Shown here in pieces: positions 6,510-12,991 of a stretch of DNA of 31,745 bases (positions within the stretch are counted from its first letter, which is position 1; each line of letters opens with the position of its first letter). The position numbers and the translations under genes were made by a program. The notes beneath the pieces were generated by a model. The model ran no database searches. It was not told where the DNA came from and was given only the letters and a program-made list of their open reading frames with translations. The stretch is from an uncultured Lachnoclostridium sp. GTDB lineage: Bacteria > Bacillota > Clostridia > Lachnospirales > Lachnospiraceae. The stretch is from the NCBI GenBank assembly GCA_948330435.1, contig CAOJBY010000035.1, positions 1-31,745 on the forward strand, written 5' to 3'.

Positions 6510-7151
6510 TTGAGGGCAAATTCAAAGCCAGGCATTGTACTTGTAATGTATACAATTATACTCTATAGTTTTTGGAGCTTGTTAGAGCTGTATTTGAAAA
6601 CAAAAATTGGAATAGACGAATTTACAAAAGAAGTGTATATTAAGTGCGTAGTCTTGCTTGTACCGGCAATACTGATTCATTTTAACTTTAGCAACGATAT
6701 GTTCATCAAAAAAGAAGAGATGTATTTATTAAACAAAAAATGTTGGATAGCCGTTCCTATGATGCTGTTGTTTGCGATTTACATCATAATAAATGAGTAT
6801 TTAATCAATGGTAAGCTTGAGATAAATGAATCCTTTGGAATCAACACCGTAGTAGAGGTGCTTTCTATAGCTGCTGGAGAAGAAATGGTTTTTAGGGGGC
6901 TTTTTCTGAGTGCTATTTTAAGAGATAAGAAAAAATATCTTGCTGTATTTATCAATTCCTTACTGTTTTTGGCTATTCATTTTCCAGTGTGGATTCAAAG
7001 TGGTACTTTCATATCTGCATTTACAAGTGGGGGATTTATCACTGTTTTACTATTAAGCTGTATTTTCAGCTTTGCTTTCATTAAGACGAAAAGTATTTGG
7101 ACTGCCGTTTTCCTGCATTTTGGATGGGATTTCTTGCTTTTTATATTTTGA
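6510..7151 (+). CDS. CPBP family intramembrane metalloprotease
   Basis: A 213-residue membrane protein starting at TTG 6510, 8 nt after AAGGAGG; no upstream ATG fits better. About six hydrophobic segments are visible. The three CPBP (Abi/CAAX protease) motifs are present: EEMVFRG near residues 124-130, then LFLAIHFP (F-x-x-x-H) near 153-160, and FLHFGWDF near 203-210, supplying the glutamates and histidines of the active site. Family members are CAAX-type or bacteriocin-immunity proteases in the membrane. No bacteriocin genes are adjacent. It is a stand-alone cassette, followed at 46 nt by the next gene without a clear repeat. Confidence 0.92.
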   Translation: MRANSKPGIVLVMYTIILYSFWSLLELYLKTKIGIDEFTKEVYIKCVVLLVPAILIHFNFSNDMFIKKEEMYLLNKKCWIAVPMMLLFAIYIIINEYLINGKLEINESFGINTVVEVLSIAAGEEMVFRGLFLSAILRDKKKYLAVFINSLLFLAIHFPVWIQSGTFISAFTSGGFITVLLLSCIFSFAFIKTKSIWTAVFLHFGWDFLLFIF

Positions 7152-7196
7152 TAAGATAAATTTAAACGTTATATGAATTTTAGAAAGGGAAAATAG

Positions 7197-7724
7197 ATGA
7201 TTGTTTTAATTACAGGTGCATCACACACAGGCAAGACGGCACTTGCTCAAAAATTGCTTGAAAAATATAAATACCCGTATTTATCCATAGACCATTTGAA
7301 AATGGGTTTGATTCGCAGCGGATATACCACGCTTACGGCAGAAGATGATAACGAGCTTACAGACTATATGTGGCCCATGATTCGTGAAATGATCAAAACC
7401 GCCATAGAAAATGGACAAAATCTTATTGTTGAGGGCGTCTATATTCCGTTTGACTGGGAAAAGGACTTCACAGAGGAATACCTCCATAACATTCAATACT
7501 ATTGTCTTGTGATGAGCGAGCATTATATTAAAAATCATTTTTGCGATATAAAAAAATATGCAAGCACCATAGAGAAGCGTTTCGATGATGTATGGTGTAC
7601 AATGGAAAGCGTTTTAGAAGATAATGCACGATTTTTGGTTCTGGCAAAAAAGCACAATGCGAATATTGTATTTATTAATGATAGGTACGAGATAGATATT
7701 GATACATTTTTTGACAAAAGATGA
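7197..7724 (+). CDS. P-loop small-molecule kinase-like protein (AAA_33 / adenylate kinase-like)
   Basis: A 175-residue protein with AGAAAGGGAAAATAG upstream of ATG 7197. Walker A is GASHTGKT at residues 7-14. The following YPYLSIDHLKMGLIRSGYTT places an Asp/His pair after strand 2, as in nucleoside, 2-phosphoglycerate-type or antibiotic kinases. NGQNLIVEGVYIPFDWEKDF is the third strand with the substrate-binding turn, and RFDDVWCTMESVLEDNARFL carries the lid-like helix. There is no transporter or regulatory domain. The phosphate acceptor cannot be told from sequence. It belongs to the array of stand-alone enzymes. Confidence 0.85.
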   Translation: MIVLITGASHTGKTALAQKLLEKYKYPYLSIDHLKMGLIRSGYTTLTAEDDNELTDYMWPMIREMIKTAIENGQNLIVEGVYIPFDWEKDFTEEYLHNIQYYCLVMSEHYIKNHFCDIKKYASTIEKRFDDVWCTMESVLEDNARFLVLAKKHNANIVFINDRYEIDIDTFFDKR

Positions 7725-7753
7725 TCTTATGAGTGCACAATAACATCAATGAA

Positions 7754-7797
7754 ATCCGGTTTGTGGGGAAACTGAGAAGCGTATCAATGAAATTTTG
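7754..7797 (+). repeat. Cassette repeat, copy 5
   Basis: Reads ATCCGGTTTGTGGGGAAAC then TGAGAAGCGTATCAATGAAA. The stem is TCC/GGA. The right half is of the GCGTATCAATNA subtype shared with the copy at 8812. Confidence 0.82.
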
Positions 7798-7809
7798 GAG
7801 GAATGAAGT

Positions 7810-8439
7810 ATGGAGAAAGATAAAAGAAAATTAACAGAAAAAGAAATAAAACGTAAAGATTGCTTTGAAAAATTAAGTTCCAAAATGCAGCAAAAAGGAT
7901 ATAAAAGGAAGAATATAATTATCAATACCCAGCAGGCGAAGTATTCAGGTCCTATCCTCATGCTGCCATTTATGGCTTTCGCATTTTGGATATATAATAA
8001 TGTGAATGGTTTTGATTTGGACGGTATTTCCTGGGGATTTGCTGTAGCGGTCCCTCTGCTTATTGTATTTCTAATCGTTCTGCATGAGCTTATACATGGA
8101 ATTACCTGGGGGCTTTTTGCAAAAAATCATTTTCAATCCATTGATTTTGGAATCATTTGGAGCAGTATTACTCCATACTGCACTTGCTCCGAACCGTTAA
8201 GAAAGTGGCAATATCTGTTGGGAATTGCTATGCCTACGTTCGTTTTAGGCGGCGGGGTTATGGCGGCTGCGGTGATGACAAATCAATTACTGCTATTTTT
8301 TCTGGCAGAATACATGCTTCTATCAGGCGGCGGGGATTTTTTGATTATACTGAAAAGTATGTTATACTACACGGATAAGCAAGAGCGTGTGTATTGCGAC
8401 CATCCTTATGAGTGTGGCTTTGTCATTTTTGAGAAATAG
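7810..8439 (+). CDS. DUF3267 zinc-metalloprotease-like membrane protein
   Basis: A 209-residue protein with TTTTGGAGGA upstream of ATG 7810. The N-terminal ~45 residues are charged and cytoplasmic. Two hydrophobic segments follow (GPILMLPFMAFAFWIY, then VAVPLLIVFLIVLHELIHGI) carrying HELIHG near residue 92, the HExxH-type zinc motif of DUF3267. Next come FGIIWSSITPYCTCSEPLRK and two more hydrophobic stretches with GGGDFLIIL, where a further metal ligand (Asp) is expected. The family resembles site-2 proteases, but substrates are not established. The C-terminal YCDHPYECGFVIFEK is intact. Confidence 0.9.
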   Translation: MEKDKRKLTEKEIKRKDCFEKLSSKMQQKGYKRKNIIINTQQAKYSGPILMLPFMAFAFWIYNNVNGFDLDGISWGFAVAVPLLIVFLIVLHELIHGITWGLFAKNHFQSIDFGIIWSSITPYCTCSEPLRKWQYLLGIAMPTFVLGGGVMAAAVMTNQLLLFFLAEYMLLSGGGDFLIILKSMLYYTDKQERVYCDHPYECGFVIFEK

Positions 8440-8482
8440 GATCGAATAGTTTCTGAGAAAAAGAGTATGGAGGAACAAATAG

Positions 8483-8810
8483 ATGGCCAATTCATATCAG
8501 ATAATCGATGAAAAAACATGGCAAAGGGCAATGCACTGTGCGGTTTTTCGAAACAGCGTTGAGCCTGCTTTTTGCGTGACATTTACGGCAGATATTACAA
8601 ATTTTAAGCGAATGGTTAAGGAAGAGGGACTATCCTTTACAATGTCTATGGTATATGCGATGTGCAAATGGCATCGAAGCGTTTCGTTACCGTTTTGTAG
8701 ATGGACAGGTTTTGATTCCGGTTTCTGTACAGGCACATCATTCTTTTGTAGATGGCCTGCATATTGGGCAGTTTGTGGAACAATTGCAAAGGTTCTTGAA
8801 TGAGTGGTAG
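8483..8810 (+). pseudogene. Chloramphenicol acetyltransferase-like (CatA family) pseudogene
   Basis: The first ~62 residues (IDEKTWQRAMHCAVFRNSVE, then CVTFTADITNF, then GLSFTMSMVYAMCK) match the start of the CAT family, whose usual N-terminal pattern is W-x-R-x-x-H-x-x-x-[FY]. The frame then shifts: the proper continuation IEAFRYRFVDGQV starts at 8673 in another frame, consistent with loss of one 8-bp TGTGCAAA unit. It joins directly to IPVSVQAHHSFVDGLHIGQF, the C-terminal catalytic HHxxxDG region, and ends at TAG 8808-8810. About 100 central residues are missing compared with a ~215-residue CAT. The gene is doubly broken and cannot give an active trimeric enzyme. Confidence 0.85.
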
Positions 8811-8811
8811 G

Positions 8812-8857
8812 TTCCCATTTATCAGGGAATTGCGAAGCGTATCAATCAGATAGTTTG
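8812..8857 (+). repeat. Cassette repeat, copy 6
   Basis: Reads TTCCCATTTATCAGGGAAT then TGCGAAGCGTATCAATCAGA. The stem is CCC/GGG. It starts one base after the end of the CAT relic, showing that the CAT frame ending at 8810 is the ancestral 3' end. Confidence 0.88.
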
Positions 8858-8876
8858 TTTTGGAGGTGGCCTTTTT

Positions 8877-9374
8877 ATGTTTCAAAAGGCAATCATAATC
8901 GGTTGTCCAGGTGCGGGAAAAAGCACATTTGCAAGAATATTAAGTGATAAAACTCACTTACCGTTATATTATCTTGATATGTTATGGCATAAGCCTGACA
9001 GGACAACTGTTGACAGAAAGATATTTGACAAGAAATTAAAAGAAATTGTTTTAAAGGATAAATGGATTATTGACGGAAATTACGGAAGAACACTTGAAAT
9101 GCGTATTCAAGCGTGTGAAGCTGTATTTTTACTGGATTTTCCGGTGGCGGAATGTTTGACCGGAGTAGATTCACGCATAGGCAAACAACGTGTAGATATG
9201 CCGTGGATAGAAACAGAATTTGATGAAGAATTTAGACAATGGATAATTGATTTCCCTAAAAATGAATTGCCAATTGTATATAAATTGCTTGACAGATACA
9301 AAAGCGAAAAAAGCATTTATATCTTTCACGCAAGAGCCGATATAGATGATTATTTATTAAAAATGTTTGGTTAA
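8877..9374 (+). CDS. P-loop kinase-like protein, FlaR / DNA-topology-modulation type
   Basis: A 165-residue protein with TTGGAGGTGG upstream of ATG 8877. Walker A is GCPGAGKST at residues 9-17. Then come LPLYYLDMLWHKPDRTTVDR (D-x-x-x-W at strand 2), WIIDGNYGRTLEMRIQACEA with the conserved DGNY turn, and a DFP strand. This order is the hallmark of the adenylate-kinase-like family often annotated 'DNA topology modulation protein FlaR'. The biochemical role is unproven; a small-molecule kinase is most likely. There is no sequence similarity beyond the P-loop to the kinase at 7197, so they are independent cassettes. Confidence 0.88.
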   Translation: MFQKAIIIGCPGAGKSTFARILSDKTHLPLYYLDMLWHKPDRTTVDRKIFDKKLKEIVLKDKWIIDGNYGRTLEMRIQACEAVFLLDFPVAECLTGVDSRIGKQRVDMPWIETEFDEEFRQWIIDFPKNELPIVYKLLDRYKSEKSIYIFHARADIDDYLLKMFG

Positions 9375-9375
9375 A

Positions 9376-9422
9376 AATTCCGGTTTAACGGGAAGCTGTG
9401 AAGAGCGTAAAATTAGAATTTG
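9376..9422 (+). repeat. Cassette repeat, copy 7
   Basis: Reads AATTCCGGTTTAACGGGAAG then CTGTGAAGAGCGTAAAATTA. It begins one base after the stop of the FlaR-like gene. Its TTTGAAAGG end forms the ribosome binding site of the Nudix gene. Confidence 0.88.
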
Positions 9423-9439
9423 AAAGGATTCATTATCAT

Positions 9440-10060
9440 ATGGAAAAAAACGAAAAATGGCTACAATGGGCGGTTGAACTTCAAGGCTTAGCACAGGCAG
9501 GTTTATTTTATTGTAAAGATAAATATGAACTTGAAAGATATGGACGTATTAGAGAAATATCGGCAGAAATAATCAGTTATCAGTCAGAGATACCACTTGA
9601 AAAGGTAAAAGATTTATTCTGTAGTGATGTGGGATACCAAACACCTAAAATAGATACACGTGCAGCTATATTTAAAGAGGGAAAAATATTGCTTGTACAT
9701 GAAGCAAATGGTACATGGGCATTGCCAGGCGGTTGGGTAGACGTAAATGTTTCTGTTGAGGAAAATGCGATAAAGGAAGTGAAAGAAGAAGCGGGACTTG
9801 ATATTAGAGTTAAACGGATAATCGCAGTTCAAGACAGAGAAAAGCACAATCTGCCCATTTATGCCTATAAGGTATGTAAAATATTTATGCAATGTGAAGT
9901 GATAGGCGGCGAGTTCATTTCCAATATTGAAACTACAGGTTATGATTATTTTAATGTTGATGAATTACCTTGTCTTGCAGAAGAAAAAAATAACAGAGAA
10001 CAAATAGAAATGTGTTTTAAGGCAATGAATTCAGAAACGTGGGAAGCTTTATACGATTAA
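9440..10060 (+). CDS. Nudix hydrolase with N-terminal NUDIX_N-type domain
   Basis: A 206-residue protein. ATG 9440 is chosen because the frame upstream (GTG 9398) lies inside the cassette repeat. Residues 1-55 form the helical N-terminal domain typical of this subfamily (KWLQWAVELQGLAQAGLFYC, then YELERYGRIREISAEII). The Nudix fold follows: IDTRAAIFKEGKILLVHEA, then the Nudix box around GGWVDVNVSVEENAIKEVKE and EAGLDI near residues 97-122. The catalytic core KEVKEEAGL is complete; the first Glu position of the classical box is Val, as often varies in this group. It likely hydrolyses a nucleoside-diphosphate-linked compound. Confidence 0.92.
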   Translation: MEKNEKWLQWAVELQGLAQAGLFYCKDKYELERYGRIREISAEIISYQSEIPLEKVKDLFCSDVGYQTPKIDTRAAIFKEGKILLVHEANGTWALPGGWVDVNVSVEENAIKEVKEEAGLDIRVKRIIAVQDREKHNLPIYAYKVCKIFMQCEVIGGEFISNIETTGYDYFNVDELPCLAEEKNNREQIEMCFKAMNSETWEALYD

Positions 10061-10085
10061 CTTAGATTTGAAAGGATATGGAAAA

Positions 10086-10481
10086 ATGGCAACTTCAAAA
10101 ATAAATGCAATTATCGGTAGGGATATTTATAAAGTTTGGGGCATTATGTTAGCTGTTGATAAATATGGCACATGGCGAAGTGATTTAAGTAAGACAGAAA
10201 CGGTAAATGACAAACAATTTGTTGAGTATACAAAAGAGGGGTATGCGACTACGTTTACTGTTACTATGGTAGAACCATATAAGCGATGGGAGTTTGATAT
10301 GGAGAATAGCAATATGAAAGGCCATTGGACTGGAGTTTTTACCTCCAAAGAAAATGAAACTCAAATCGACTTTACGGAAAATGTGATACCTAAAAAGTGG
10401 TTTATGAACCCTTTTGTAAAATCCTATTTAAAAAAGCAGCAAATGCGATTTGTTTTTGATTTAAAGAAAGCATTAGAATAA
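10086..10481 (+). CDS. SRPBCC (START/Bet v1-like) ligand-binding protein
   Basis: A 131-residue protein starting at ATG 10086, 8 nt after GAAAGGAT; the longer frame from 10068 overlaps that site. The helix-grip pattern is visible: an N-terminal strand MATSKINAIIGRDIYKVW, a short helix with LAVDKYGTWRSDLSKTE, central strands FVEYTKEGYATTFTVTMVEP and MKGHWTGVFTSKENETQIDF, and a long C-terminal helix LKKQQMRFVFDLKKALE. Polyketide-cyclase/dehydrase-like SRPBCC proteins bind hydrophobic ligands; none can be named here. It lies only 25 nt after the Nudix stop with no repeat between, so the two may form one two-gene cassette. Confidence 0.87.
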   Translation: MATSKINAIIGRDIYKVWGIMLAVDKYGTWRSDLSKTETVNDKQFVEYTKEGYATTFTVTMVEPYKRWEFDMENSNMKGHWTGVFTSKENETQIDFTENVIPKKWFMNPFVKSYLKKQQMRFVFDLKKALE

Positions 10482-10507
10482 CAAATTCAAGCTTATGGAG
10501 GTAACGC

Positions 10508-10669
10508 ATGAGCAAATGAAATCATTTGATTGCCGAGAAATTAAAAAATGTCTTTGCGGAATGGATGGATAACGGACATAATAATTTCGATGATAAAAAC
10601 ACCATAATTTTATGTGTAGAATTAACAGACGGACTGCTGCTTTCCTATGGCACAAAGTATGAATTTTAG
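10508..10669 (+). pseudogene. Small cassette gene with in-frame TGA at codon 4
   Basis: ATGGAGG at 10495-10501 is a good ribosome binding site for ATG 10508, but the frame reads MSK-TGA before continuing NHLIAEKLKNVFAEWMDNGH, then NNFDDKNTIILCVELTDGLL and LSYGTKYEF to TAG 10667-10669. Apart from the TGA at 10517-10519 the 54-codon frame is clean and ends 8 nt before a cassette repeat. A TTG at 10526 is the only downstream start candidate. The family is not recognised. The simplest reading is a point-mutated small gene; recoding is conceivable but unsupported. Confidence 0.5.
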
Positions 10670-10677
10670 ACTTCAGC

Positions 10678-10721
10678 ATCCTATTTGTCAGGAAATTGCG
10701 AAGAGTATAAAACAAAGTTTG
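10678..10721 (+). repeat. Cassette repeat, copy 8
   Basis: Reads ATCCTATTTGTCAGGAAAT then TGCGAAGAGTATAAAACAAA. The stem is TCC/GGA. It lies between the TGA-containing small gene and the phosphatase relic. Confidence 0.86.
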
Positions 10722-10745
10722 AAAAATTGAATGGAGAGTGGCAAG

Positions 10746-11303
10746 ATGGCAACTTTTTATTTTATACGTCACGGAGAAATGGATACCACTATGGCGGGCA
10801 GAAAATTTTACAAAGACTTTGGCCATAACATGATGACATTATCCGAAAAAGGGATCGCTCAAATTCATGAAACAGCAAAGGATACAAGGCTGGCAAATAT
10901 TGAATTGATCATCACATCTCCATTTGGCAGAGCAATACATAGTGCGGCCATCTTGTCGAAAGATTTAGGCGTTGAGATGTGAGTAGAACCAGATTTGCAT
11001 GAATGGTTGGCAGATGGCGTCACGTATGAATATTTATCTGATGAAGAGGCCGAGCAAAATTATAAATGCCTGACAGAAAATAAGGGGTGCCATCCGACGG
11101 GGAAAGTGTGTGTATGGGAATCTGCCGGTCAAATGGAAAAACGTGTTATGTCGGTGTTGGAACGATATAGAAATTACAGTTCGGTTATTGTTGTGTGTCA
11201 TGGAATATTGATGCAGTATGTGTTGGGAATAGACCATCCTCAACATGGTCAAATCGCAAAATGCATATATAAAAAAGATGGAATGATAACTTCCCGGTTA
11301 TGA
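10746..11303 (+). pseudogene. Histidine phosphatase (phosphoglycerate-mutase-like) with one in-frame TGA
   Basis: ATG 10746 follows GGAGAG. The protein starts MATFYFIRHGEMDTTM with the catalytic RHGE motif (His 9) and continues TLSEKGIAQIHETAKD and IITSPFGRAIHSAAIL, the second conserved Arg region. A TGA at 10980-10982 interrupts it, after which the same frame continues VEPDLHEWLADGVTYEYLSD and VIVVCHGILMQYVLG, which supplies the second catalytic His. The stop is TGA 11301-11303. Length without the stop (185 codons) fits the family. The single nonsense codon is the only defect, so the inactivation looks recent. No downstream start with a good ribosome binding site rescues the second half. Confidence 0.85.
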
Positions 11304-11329
11304 GGGAATTGCGAAGAGCATAAATGGAA
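11291..11329 (+). repeat. Cassette repeat, copy 9 (overlaps a gene end)
   Basis: Reads TTCCCGGTTATGAGGGAAT then TGCGAAGAGCATAAATGGA. The last codons and stop of the phosphatase gene lie inside the hairpin, so the repeat supplies part of the coding sequence. Confidence 0.82.
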
Positions 11330-11368
11330 AGCTAGCGGGGAAAAATGAAAAAAAGTTATCAGAAATGA

Positions 11369-11500
11369 GTTCAGAAGACAACCCTTGCGGCTGCCAGAAA
11401 AACATGTCCCGACTACAAGATGGAAATTATCCGCCAATTTGAGGGCGGCGAGACCGTTATTTCAGAATTTGTTATGAGAGGAACGCATAAGCCAGTTTGA
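11369..11500 (+). pseudogene. SnoaL-like (NTF2 fold) protein fragment
   Basis: The frame between TGA 11366 and TGA 11498 reads VQKTTLAAARKTCPDYKMEI, then IRQFEGGETVISEFVMRGTH and KPV. The ...PDYKMEI...EGGETVISEFVMRGTHK pattern is the central part of SnoaL-like/ester-cyclase NTF2-fold enzymes (usual form: FPD...V.....EGD.V..R....GTH.G). The N-terminal helices and the C-terminal strands are absent, and no start codon with a ribosome binding site is present. It is the core of a decayed cassette, immediately followed by a variant repeat. Confidence 0.55.
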
Positions 11501-11537
11501 CATACTGGAAAATCGGATTTTGGATAGGGCGGTAAGA
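11491..11537 (+). repeat. Variant cassette repeat: hairpin, ATCGG, GGATAGGGCGGTAAG
   Basis: CCAGTTTGACATACTGG (11492-11508) forms a 5-bp stem, followed by AAAATCGGATTTTGGATAGG then GCGGTAAG. The right half matches the copy at 4811-4847; the hairpins differ in sequence but share position. Confidence 0.75.
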
Positions 11538-11551
11538 AGAAAGGAGATATA

Positions 11552-12076
11552 ATGAAGTACCTGATAAAATATTTCATAGATTTTATAGTGTTGGTTTGCC
11601 TGTATGCTTTCGTCTTTTTCAGGAAATGGAGAGCTCAGGGCAGAGACAGACTGCTTGTCAACACCCTCATGTATGCATACCTCTCTCTGGTACTCTATTT
11701 TACTATGATGCCGGTGATTGCATCCATCCCGTTCATGCTGAACCACCCCCATGAACCCATGAATCTGGTGCCGTTTATTGACGTCTCTTTAGGGAGAGGG
11801 GACTTTTTCAGGCAGGTGTTCTTGAACATTATCATGACTCTGCCTTTCGGCTTCCTGTTTCCACTGACCCGGGGCAAAAGGGCCAAATTCGGTATAACGG
11901 TGTTTTTTTGCTTTTTGATGAGCCTGGGCATTGAGCTGTTACAGCCGTTTTTCGATCGAAACTCGGATATCACGGATCTGATCACGAATGTGATTGGCGG
12001 AGTGCTGGGCTATGGCCTTTATGTTATTTTTAAGCCGATTACCTTTTGGGTCTTGAAGTGTTTGAAAGGCAGATGA
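11552..12076 (+). CDS. VanZ family membrane protein
   Basis: A 174-residue protein with AAAGGAGATATA upstream of ATG 11552. Several hydrophobic segments are visible. The VanZ-like core is NTLMYAYLSLVLYFTMMPVI, then PMNLVPFIDVSLGRGDFFRQ, then VFLNIIMTLPFGFLFPLTRG (the N..L..PFG.L.P motif), and MSLGIELLQPFFDRNSDITD followed by LITNVIGGVLGYGLY (the E..Q......R..D..D...N..G...G signature). VanZ proteins are linked to low-level teicoplanin resistance, but most homologues are stand-alone, and no vanA/B-type cluster is present here. The gene is visibly richer in G+C than the neighbouring cassettes, suggesting a different donor. Confidence 0.93.
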   Translation: MKYLIKYFIDFIVLVCLYAFVFFRKWRAQGRDRLLVNTLMYAYLSLVLYFTMMPVIASIPFMLNHPHEPMNLVPFIDVSLGRGDFFRQVFLNIIMTLPFGFLFPLTRGKRAKFGITVFFCFLMSLGIELLQPFFDRNSDITDLITNVIGGVLGYGLYVIFKPITFWVLKCLKGR

Positions 12077-12094
12077 CAGGCTGTTTTGCGGTAG

Positions 12095-12140
12095 ATTCCC
12101 ATTTAACGAAAAACTGCAAAAAGCGTAAAAGCGGGATTTG
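12095..12140 (+). repeat. Cassette repeat, copy 10
   Basis: Reads ATTCCCATTTAACGAAAAAC then TGCAAAAAGCGTAAAAGCGG. The right stem has decayed (GAAA in place of GGGA). It begins 18 nt after the VanZ stop. Confidence 0.85.
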
Positions 12141-12177
12141 ATGAATCATTTAAAACAATGACAGAGGGTATACGAAA

Positions 12178-12753
12178 ATGGTGCATATAAGGAAAGCAGA
12201 AGAAACAGACCGCAATCATGTGGCTTTCTGTATTGTGGAGGGATTTGAAAAGGATTTTTCAATATTATGCAAGGATAATCAAAAAGTGGCGGATGCTATC
12301 GCAGCGGGATTGCATATGGAAAGATTTTATGTGGCGGATGTTGAGGGAGATATTGCGGGAGTGCTGGCGATTTCGGATTGCAATGGCAGAGCCGCAGGAG
12401 TAGAAAAAGTATCTTTGAAGAAACAGTTTGGGTTCTTTCAAGGAGTGATTGCTGCTTTCGTTTTGAAAGAAGAATTTGAAAAGCAGCTTGCATATCCGGT
12501 CACAACCGGATACATAGAATTTGTAGCCGTACGAAAAGAATACCGCAGACAAGGCATTGCCGCAGCTATGCTTCGGGAAAGTATGCAGCTTACAAATTAT
12601 CAGGAGTTTGTGCTTGATGTTACGGATATAAATAAGAATGCAATAAAATGTTATACGAGTATCGGGTTTGAGGAATTTAAGCGTATTCCGGAAAAGCATG
12701 GGAAACAAAAAGGGTTTCAGGAGAGGATTTTTATGCGGTATTGCTGTAGATAA
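12178..12753 (+). CDS. GNAT acetyltransferase
   Basis: A 191-residue protein starting at ATG 12178; the upstream GAGGGTATACGAAA gives an acceptable ribosome binding site. It opens VHIRKAEETDRNHVAFCIVE, a normal Acetyltransf_1 start. After a middle with FYVADVEGDIAGVLAISDCN, motif A is GYIEFVAVRKEYRRQGIAAA (R-x-x-G-I/V-A/G) near residues 110-129, followed by DVTDINKNAIKCYTSIGFEE, the N..A...Y...GF motif B. The substrate is unknown. It is not closely related to the GNAT at 2629. The stop is followed within two bases by the remnant of another gene, so the usual repeat on its 3' side has been lost. Confidence 0.92.
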   Translation: MVHIRKAEETDRNHVAFCIVEGFEKDFSILCKDNQKVADAIAAGLHMERFYVADVEGDIAGVLAISDCNGRAAGVEKVSLKKQFGFFQGVIAAFVLKEEFEKQLAYPVTTGYIEFVAVRKEYRRQGIAAAMLRESMQLTNYQEFVLDVTDINKNAIKCYTSIGFEEFKRIPEKHGKQKGFQERIFMRYCCR

Positions 12754-12754
12754 A

Positions 12755-12925
12755 AGCAGCCTGCGTGATAGATTGACCGCAGATGTAACATTAGGGATAC
12801 GTTCTGCTGATATGATTGACAGAAGTGTTCAGAGAATTTCGATGTATCAAGCACTGGATACCGTGAAAATAGATACGAGCAATAGAACTGTTCGTGAGAT
12901 AGCGGATGAAATTGTGGCACTTTGA
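12755..12925 (+). pseudogene. C-terminal fragment of a P-loop kinase-like protein
   Basis: The frame reads SSLRDRLTADVTLGIRSADM, then IDRSVQRISMYQALDTVKID and TSNRTVREIADEIVAL before TGA. The R...D...G.R..D....S..R...Y..LDT.KIDTSN.....IA..I pattern is the end of small AAA_33-type kinases related to the shikimate or chloramphenicol-phosphotransferase group: lid helix, then the last strand with the xDTSN nucleotide-binding turn. There is no P-loop and no start. It is fused end to end with the GNAT gene, so a deletion removed the GNAT repeat and the 5' two thirds of this gene. Confidence 0.6.
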
Positions 12926-12929
12926 TGCT

Positions 12930-12946
12930 GTCAACTTCCAGTTGAC
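12930..12946 (+). repeat. Variant junction hairpin
   Basis: GTCAACTTCCAGTTGAC forms a 6-bp stem with a 5-nt loop at the position where other junctions hold the cassette repeat. Related stretches lie at 1350-1364 and at about 16155 (GTCAACTTCAA). It may be a third subclass or an unrelated hairpin. Confidence 0.4.
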
Positions 12947-12991
12947 GAATTAATATAGAGGTGAAATTGGAATAACAAGGTGTGGCCTTAT

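Noticed and set aside
10746..11303. In-frame TGA in the phosphatase as selenocysteine or reassigned codon
   Set aside because: No SECIS-like context was recognised, the residue is not at a catalytic position, and TGA ends many intact genes here.
11552..12076. VanZ as part of a glycopeptide resistance cluster
   Set aside because: vanR/S/H/A/X/Y genes are absent; VanZ family proteins are usually stand-alone.
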